DNA from: an uncultured Bacteroidota bacterium
Lineage (GTDB): Bacteria; Bacteroidota; Bacteroidia; UKL13-3
NCBI GenBank assembly: GCA_903888395.1
Contig: CAISTO010000162.1
Coordinates: forward strand, 1-10,208
Reading direction: 5' to 3'
Length of the DNA: 10,208 bases
The notes under the pieces are model-generated. The model had not been told where the DNA came from. It worked only from the letters and a program-made list of their open reading frames with translations, and ran no database searches. A program made the translations under genes and the position numbers. Position 1 is the stretch's first letter; every line of letters starts with the position of its first letter. Positions 6,960 to 10,208 of the stretch are shown piece after piece.

Positions 6960-6972
6960 AAATTATAATTTT

Positions 6973-7004
6973 TTTGCGAAAATTATTTTTTTGATTTAAC
7001 ATTG
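6973..7004 (+). promoter_or_regulatory. Bacteroidota-type promoter of the large surface-protein gene
   Basis: TTTG (6973-6976) and TAACATTG (6997-7004) are separated by exactly 20 bases. This matches the Bacteroidota sigma-ABfr consensus TTTG / 17-23 bases / TAnnTTTG with one mismatch, in the -7 element. Transcription would begin near 7010, giving a short A-rich leader of about 16 bases before the ATG at 7027. Spacing and position both fit, but the region is very AT-rich. Confidence 0.55.
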
Positions 7005-7006
7005 TA

Positions 7007-7024
7007 TAAATAAATAAATAAATA
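7007..7024 (+). repeat. TAAA tetranucleotide repeat in the leader of the surface-protein gene
   Basis: Four TAAA units followed by TA run from 7007 to 7024, ending two bases before the ATG. The repeat fills nearly the whole predicted 5' leader and the space between the -7 element and the start codon. There is no Shine-Dalgarno sequence, so this unstructured A-rich stretch probably serves as the ribosome entry region. Changes in unit number could alter promoter-to-start spacing or translation. Confidence 0.65.
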
Positions 7025-7026
7025 CT

Positions 7027-10000
7027 ATGGAAAAAATTTACAAAACAATTCTCTTTATATTATTCATTGTTTCAATAAATAATATAAACGCACAGATTAC
7101 GCTTGTTGCCTCATCTGGCACTTCAACCGGAAGTTACACTACACTAAAAGCTGCCATTGATAATATTAACAATGGAACTCACCAAGGCGATATTGTAATT
7201 AAAGTTCATTCAAATACTGCTGAAACTGCAGCCATTTCATTGGATTCAAATGGCAATGGTGGTATTACATTTTATTCATCTGTTTTAATCAGACCTGCTG
7301 ATTCTGCTACAGTTACAAAGATTGTTTCAGGTTCAATTAGTGGAGCTATTTTGTTTAATTATCAGGGGGCTGATAATATTACCATTGATGGTCGACCATT
7401 GGGTTTAGGAAGTGCTAAATTATTGGAGTTTCAGAATACTTCTACTACTCTCAGTTCTACTGTGTTTAATTACATAAATGGAGCATCTGATAACTGTATC
7501 AAATACTGTAATGTTACTTGCTTTATTCAAACAGTTACAACCAATCCAATTTATTTTAACAATTCAATTGCTACCAATGGTAATATGAACGATAGTGTAT
7601 TATACTGCAATATTTCAGGTGGAAGAAACTGTATTTACGCTTTAGGAACTGTTGCCAATAGCATGGATAATATTATTATTAAAGGTAATAATTTATTCAA
7701 TTTTGGTCTTTATGGTGTTTATGTTGCCGCTGTTAAAAACTTTACTATTGATTCAAATAATATTTATCACACAACAGCAACATCAAATACCAATCCTATT
7801 GGACTTTTTATTAGCGCAAATTGTGATGGATATAATGGAACTATTACTAAAAACAGAATTTATGATTTACAAACTACAGCTACAGCTGGTCTTTATGGTA
7901 TATATGTAAGTGCTACATTAGCTACACCCTCGGTAACACCTGTTATAAATTGTTACAACAATTTTGTTTCGCTTACCCAAAATAGTGGAACTTGTTCTGG
8001 AGTTTTTGGATTGTATTTTTTAGGTTCCACTCCTGCTATTTGTAGGTTTGTAAATAACAGTGTAAGAATTGGTGGTACGCATACTGGCGGAACAGCTGGA
8101 GGTGTTGTTTCCTATGGTTTGATTAAAACTAACACATCAACTGGTTCAACTTTTGTAAGTAGAAATAATGTATTTATTAATAATAGAACTGGTGGAACTA
8201 CAGGTATATTCCATACAGGATTTAGAATTCAATTAACTGCAATGGTAGGAATTTTGGATATTGATTATAATAACTATTGGGCCACCGGAACAGCAGGAAG
8301 TGGGCCGTTTCCTGCTACTTGGGGAAATAGTTTATTTGCACAAACTGGTCTTGTAGGTTATCAAGCCGCTGCAGCTGCCACACTTACGGGTTTAGAAGTT
8401 AACTCTACATTTAATAATGTAAACTTTATAAGTAACACTAATTTGACACTTACAGGAACTTCAATTAATAATTATATTGTTATGGGTTGCCCGCGTTCAT
8501 CATTGGTTCTATCAGATATTTTTGGAACTACTAGGGGAAATCCAACATATAGAGGCGCACATGAATCTACTCCGTTTAATAATTTAAAAGATGCTGCCGT
8601 TCAAGAAGTTTATTCTTTGGGCAAATTGCCTATTCCTTATGCAAACCCTCATAGTGTAAGTGCAAATATTAGAAATACTGGAATTGATACTTTATTTGCC
8701 CAAAAAGTAAAATTAACAATTGCTGGCTCTAACTCTTTTGTCGATAGTTTATACATTGACACTATAGCGCCAGGATTATCAAAAACAGTAAAATTTAATT
8801 CATTTAATTATGTAAACTTAGGAATAAGCACTGCCACTGTAACTGTTCCAAACGATAGTACCAATTCAAATAATAGCAAAGTATATAATCAAATAATTAC
8901 AACAAGTACTTATGCCTATGCCGATCCAACCATTCCAGCACTTGGTGGAGTTGGATTTAATGGCGGAACTGGCGATTTTGTGGCTAAATTTCCATACACT
9001 GGATTTAATTCAATTAATCAAATTGGTGTAAATATTTTTTCTGGAGGACAAACTATAAAAGTAGGAATTTGGGATACTTCATCTACAGGCGGACCAGGAA
9101 CATTACTTTGGTCATCACCAAGTTTTACAACTGTAACAGGTGCAAACACAATAATTGTTAACCCACCAGTAGCTGTAACTGGAAGTTTTTGTGTGGGAGT
9201 TATTCAATTCAATACCACTAACTCATCATTTGGATATCAAAATGAAAACCCAATAAGAAGCGGAACATTTTATTATACAGCTCCAACTGGAGGAACTACT
9301 TGGACTGATTTTGGAAGTAATAATTCAGCCTTTCGTTTCATGATTGAACCTCGTTTGCAAGTAGCTGACGATATTGGTTTAGCAAGTATTGACCAACCTT
9401 GCGCAGCAGTAATGACAGGTAGTTCGGCCATTGCTCCGCAATTTAAAATTACTAATTATGGTTTAAATAGTCAATCAAGTTATATTGTTCGTTCACAAAT
9501 TACTGGTCCTGTAAATTCAACTACAGCCGATACTTTATCATTATTTTTAGCAAGTGGTGAATCTGCAACAATTAATGCTGCAACTTTATTTAATCCAACA
9601 ACTCCTGGAACTTATACTATAAAAGCATGGACACAATTAACTGGAGATTTGGAAAGAAATAACGATACCATTACTTATTCTTTTACTGTAGTAACTCCAT
9701 CAATTGTAAACACTTCAAACAACGGTTTAGAATTTAGTGGAACTCAATATTTACAAACTAATGGTGCTAAAACTTTAAATATTACAACTGAAAAATTAAC
9801 ATTAGAGGCTTGGGTTAATAAAACAGCAAACTTTAACGATAACTATATTGTTAGTAAAGATTCAACTACTAGCATTTCACAATACTCATTTTATATTTCT
9901 GCTGCTGGATATTTAGTATTTAAGTTAAATTCTTCTATTGCTGTTGATTCGGTTATTGCAAATGTAATATTCCCAACAGGCGTATTTACTCATGCTGCGG

Positions 10001-10208
10001 CAACTTATGATGGTGTTACCATGAACATTTATCAAAATGGAAATTTGGTAGGTTCAAAAGCTATGTTTGGCACCATTGTAGGTAATAAACAACCTGTATT
10101 TATAGGAAGATCGTTAAGAACAAGCACTGGCTTTTTAGTTGGTTCTATTGATGAAATAAGAATTTGGGACACTTGTAGAACAGCCCTTCAAATTAGAAGA
10201 AACATGCA
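7027..10208 (+). CDS. large modular secreted surface protein (beta-helix, CARDB-like, LamG), 3' end beyond window
   Basis: An uninterrupted frame of 1060 codons runs from the ATG at 7027 off the window. Residues 1-23 are a signal peptide (MEKIYKTILFILFIVSINNINAQ). Residues about 24-515 resemble a right-handed parallel beta-helix of the pectate-lyase-like kind, with NITIDG near 118 and repeated strand-Asn turns such as NIIIKGNNLFNFGLYGVYV and FTIDSNNIYH. It closes with NPTYRGAHES near 507. Residues about 535-625 look like a CARDB-type Ig fold (SVSANIRNTGIDTLFAQKV, VTVPNDSTNSNN). About 629-778 is an unnamed beta-sandwich (VGIWDTSSTGGPGTLLWSS). About 779-892 is a second CARDB-like domain (FKITNYGL, LERNNDTITY). 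About 896-1060 is a LamG/concanavalin-like domain (LEFSGTQYL, LTLEAWVN, GSIDEIRIWDTCR, ending at RRNM). Composition is rich in Thr, Ser, Asn and Gly. A C-terminal T9SS sorting domain is expected but not seen. Adhesion or glycan binding is inferred; no catalytic residues were identified. Confidence 0.92.
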   Translation, partial: MEKIYKTILFILFIVSINNINAQITLVASSGTSTGSYTTLKAAIDNINNGTHQGDIVIKVHSNTAETAAISLDSNGNGGITFYSSVLIRPADSATVTKIVSGSISGAILFNYQGADNITIDGRPLGLGSAKLLEFQNTSTTLSSTVFNYINGASDNCIKYCNVTCFIQTVTTNPIYFNNSIATNGNMNDSVLYCNISGGRNCIYALGTVANSMDNIIIKGNNLFNFGLYGVYVAAVKNFTIDSNNIYHTTATSNTNPIGLFISANCDGYNGTITKNRIYDLQTTATAGLYGIYVSATLATPSVTPVINCYNNFVSLTQNSGTCSGVFGLYFLGSTPAICRFVNNSVRIGGTHTGGTAGGVVSYGLIKTNTSTGSTFVSRNNVFINNRTGGTTGIFHTGFRIQLTAMVGILDIDYNNYWATGTAGSGPFPATWGNSLFAQTGLVGYQAAAAATLTGLEVNSTFNNVNFISNTNLTLTGTSINNYIVMGCPRSSLVLSDIFGTTRGNPTYRGAHESTPFNNLKDAAVQEVYSLGKLPIPYANPHSVSANIRNTGIDTLFAQKVKLTIAGSNSFVDSLYIDTIAPGLSKTVKFNSFNYVNLGISTATVTVPNDSTNSNNSKVYNQIITTSTYAYADPTIPALGGVGFNGGTGDFVAKFPYTGFNSINQIGVNIFSGGQTIKVGIWDTSSTGGPGTLLWSSPSFTTVTGANTIIVNPPVAVTGSFCVGVIQFNTTNSSFGYQNENPIRSGTFYYTAPTGGTTWTDFGSNNSAFRFMIEPRLQVADDIGLASIDQPCAAVMTGSSAIAPQFKITNYGLNSQSSYIVRSQITGPVNSTTADTLSLFLASGESATINAATLFNPTTPGTYTIKAWTQLTGDLERNNDTITYSFTVVTPSIVNTSNNGLEFSGTQYLQTNGAKTLNITTEKLTLEAWVNKTANFNDNYIVSKDSTTSISQYSFYISAAGYLVFKLNSSIAVDSVIANVIFPTGVFTHAAATYDGVTMNIYQNGNLVGSKAMFGTIVGNKQPVFIGRSLRTSTGFLVGSIDEIRIWDTCRTALQIRRNM

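Larger units (their letters stand above)
6890..7006. repeat. outer inverted repeat with AACATT motif, overlapping the -7 element
   Basis: TACAATGTT (6890-6898) and AACATTGTA (6998-7006) are exact reverse complements separated by 99 bases. The right copy overlaps the predicted -7 element (6997-7004) of the surface-protein promoter. The arms are too far apart to suggest a simple hairpin, so a paired protein-binding site is the more natural reading if they are functional. The inner inverted repeat at 6912-6959 shares the AACATT core. Confidence 0.4.

Noticed and set aside
7652..7909. 85-codon plus-strand open frame rich in Leu and Ile
   Set aside because: It is an out-of-frame reading inside the beta-helix gene. 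Its hydrophobic look arises from shifted AT-rich Asn/Ile codons, not from a membrane protein.
7027..10208. Calling the beta-helix protein a pectate lyase or other polysaccharide-degrading enzyme
   Set aside because: The fold-like repeats are visible, but no catalytic signature of a lyase or glycoside hydrolase could be identified by eye.
1..10208. Mobile element, phage, CRISPR or defence island
   Set aside because: No transposase, integrase, terminal inverted repeats, regular spacer-repeat array, tRNA-adjacent junction or defence-type motif was seen; the genes are mainly housekeeping and envelope functions.

Overview
The window looks like chromosomal DNA of an AT-rich member of the Bacteroidota. 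Three things point there. One encoded protein ends in a type IX secretion (Por/T9SS type A) sorting domain. Two others match Bacteroidota-typical families, a DUF3127 OB-like protein and a DUF6913-type protein. A promoter of the Bacteroidota -33/-7 class (TTTG, 20 bp, TAACATTG) sits before the plus-strand gene. Start sites have A-rich leaders and no strong Shine-Dalgarno sequences. I see no tRNA, rRNA, CRISPR array, insertion sequence or phage gene, and I cannot name the genus.

Positions 1-6226 hold six genes, all on the minus strand. In transcription order they are: an FAD-dependent geranylgeranyl-reductase-family oxidoreductase (4982-6226), a DUF6913-type protein (4436-4969), a small predicted outer-membrane beta-barrel protein (3635-4408), the Kdo transferase waaA/kdtA (2356-3627), a short T9SS cargo protein (1618-2343), and dxs, whose 3' end runs off the window (1-1511). 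The first five are packed with gaps of about 7-27 bases and probably form one transcript. dxs follows after a 106-base gap that carries its own possible promoter. The theme is envelope biogenesis (Kdo addition to lipid A, an outer-membrane protein, a secreted protein) plus isoprenoid metabolism (DXS opens the MEP pathway, and the flavoprotein family reduces prenyl chains or other lipids). A functional link between these genes is inference.

Positions 6227-6374 hold the leader of that gene cluster, with a perfect A-tract/T-tract inverted repeat, and a clear intrinsic terminator for the next minus-strand gene. That gene (6375-6752) encodes a DUF3127 protein with a linker and an SSB-like acidic DDLPF tail.

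Positions 6753-7026 form a divergent intergenic region with several short repeats, four alternating AACATT motifs and a good Bacteroidota promoter. From 7027 to the window end, on the plus strand, runs one open frame of more than 1060 codons. It encodes a modular secreted surface protein: signal peptide, beta-helix, CARDB-like domain, beta-sandwich, second CARDB-like domain, LamG-like domain. It is truncated by the window edge.

Most of the window is conventional. The most interesting items are the SSB-like tail on the DUF3127 protein, the large modular surface protein with its structured promoter region, and the mixed gene cluster around waaA. I found no convincing evidence for an entirely new system.
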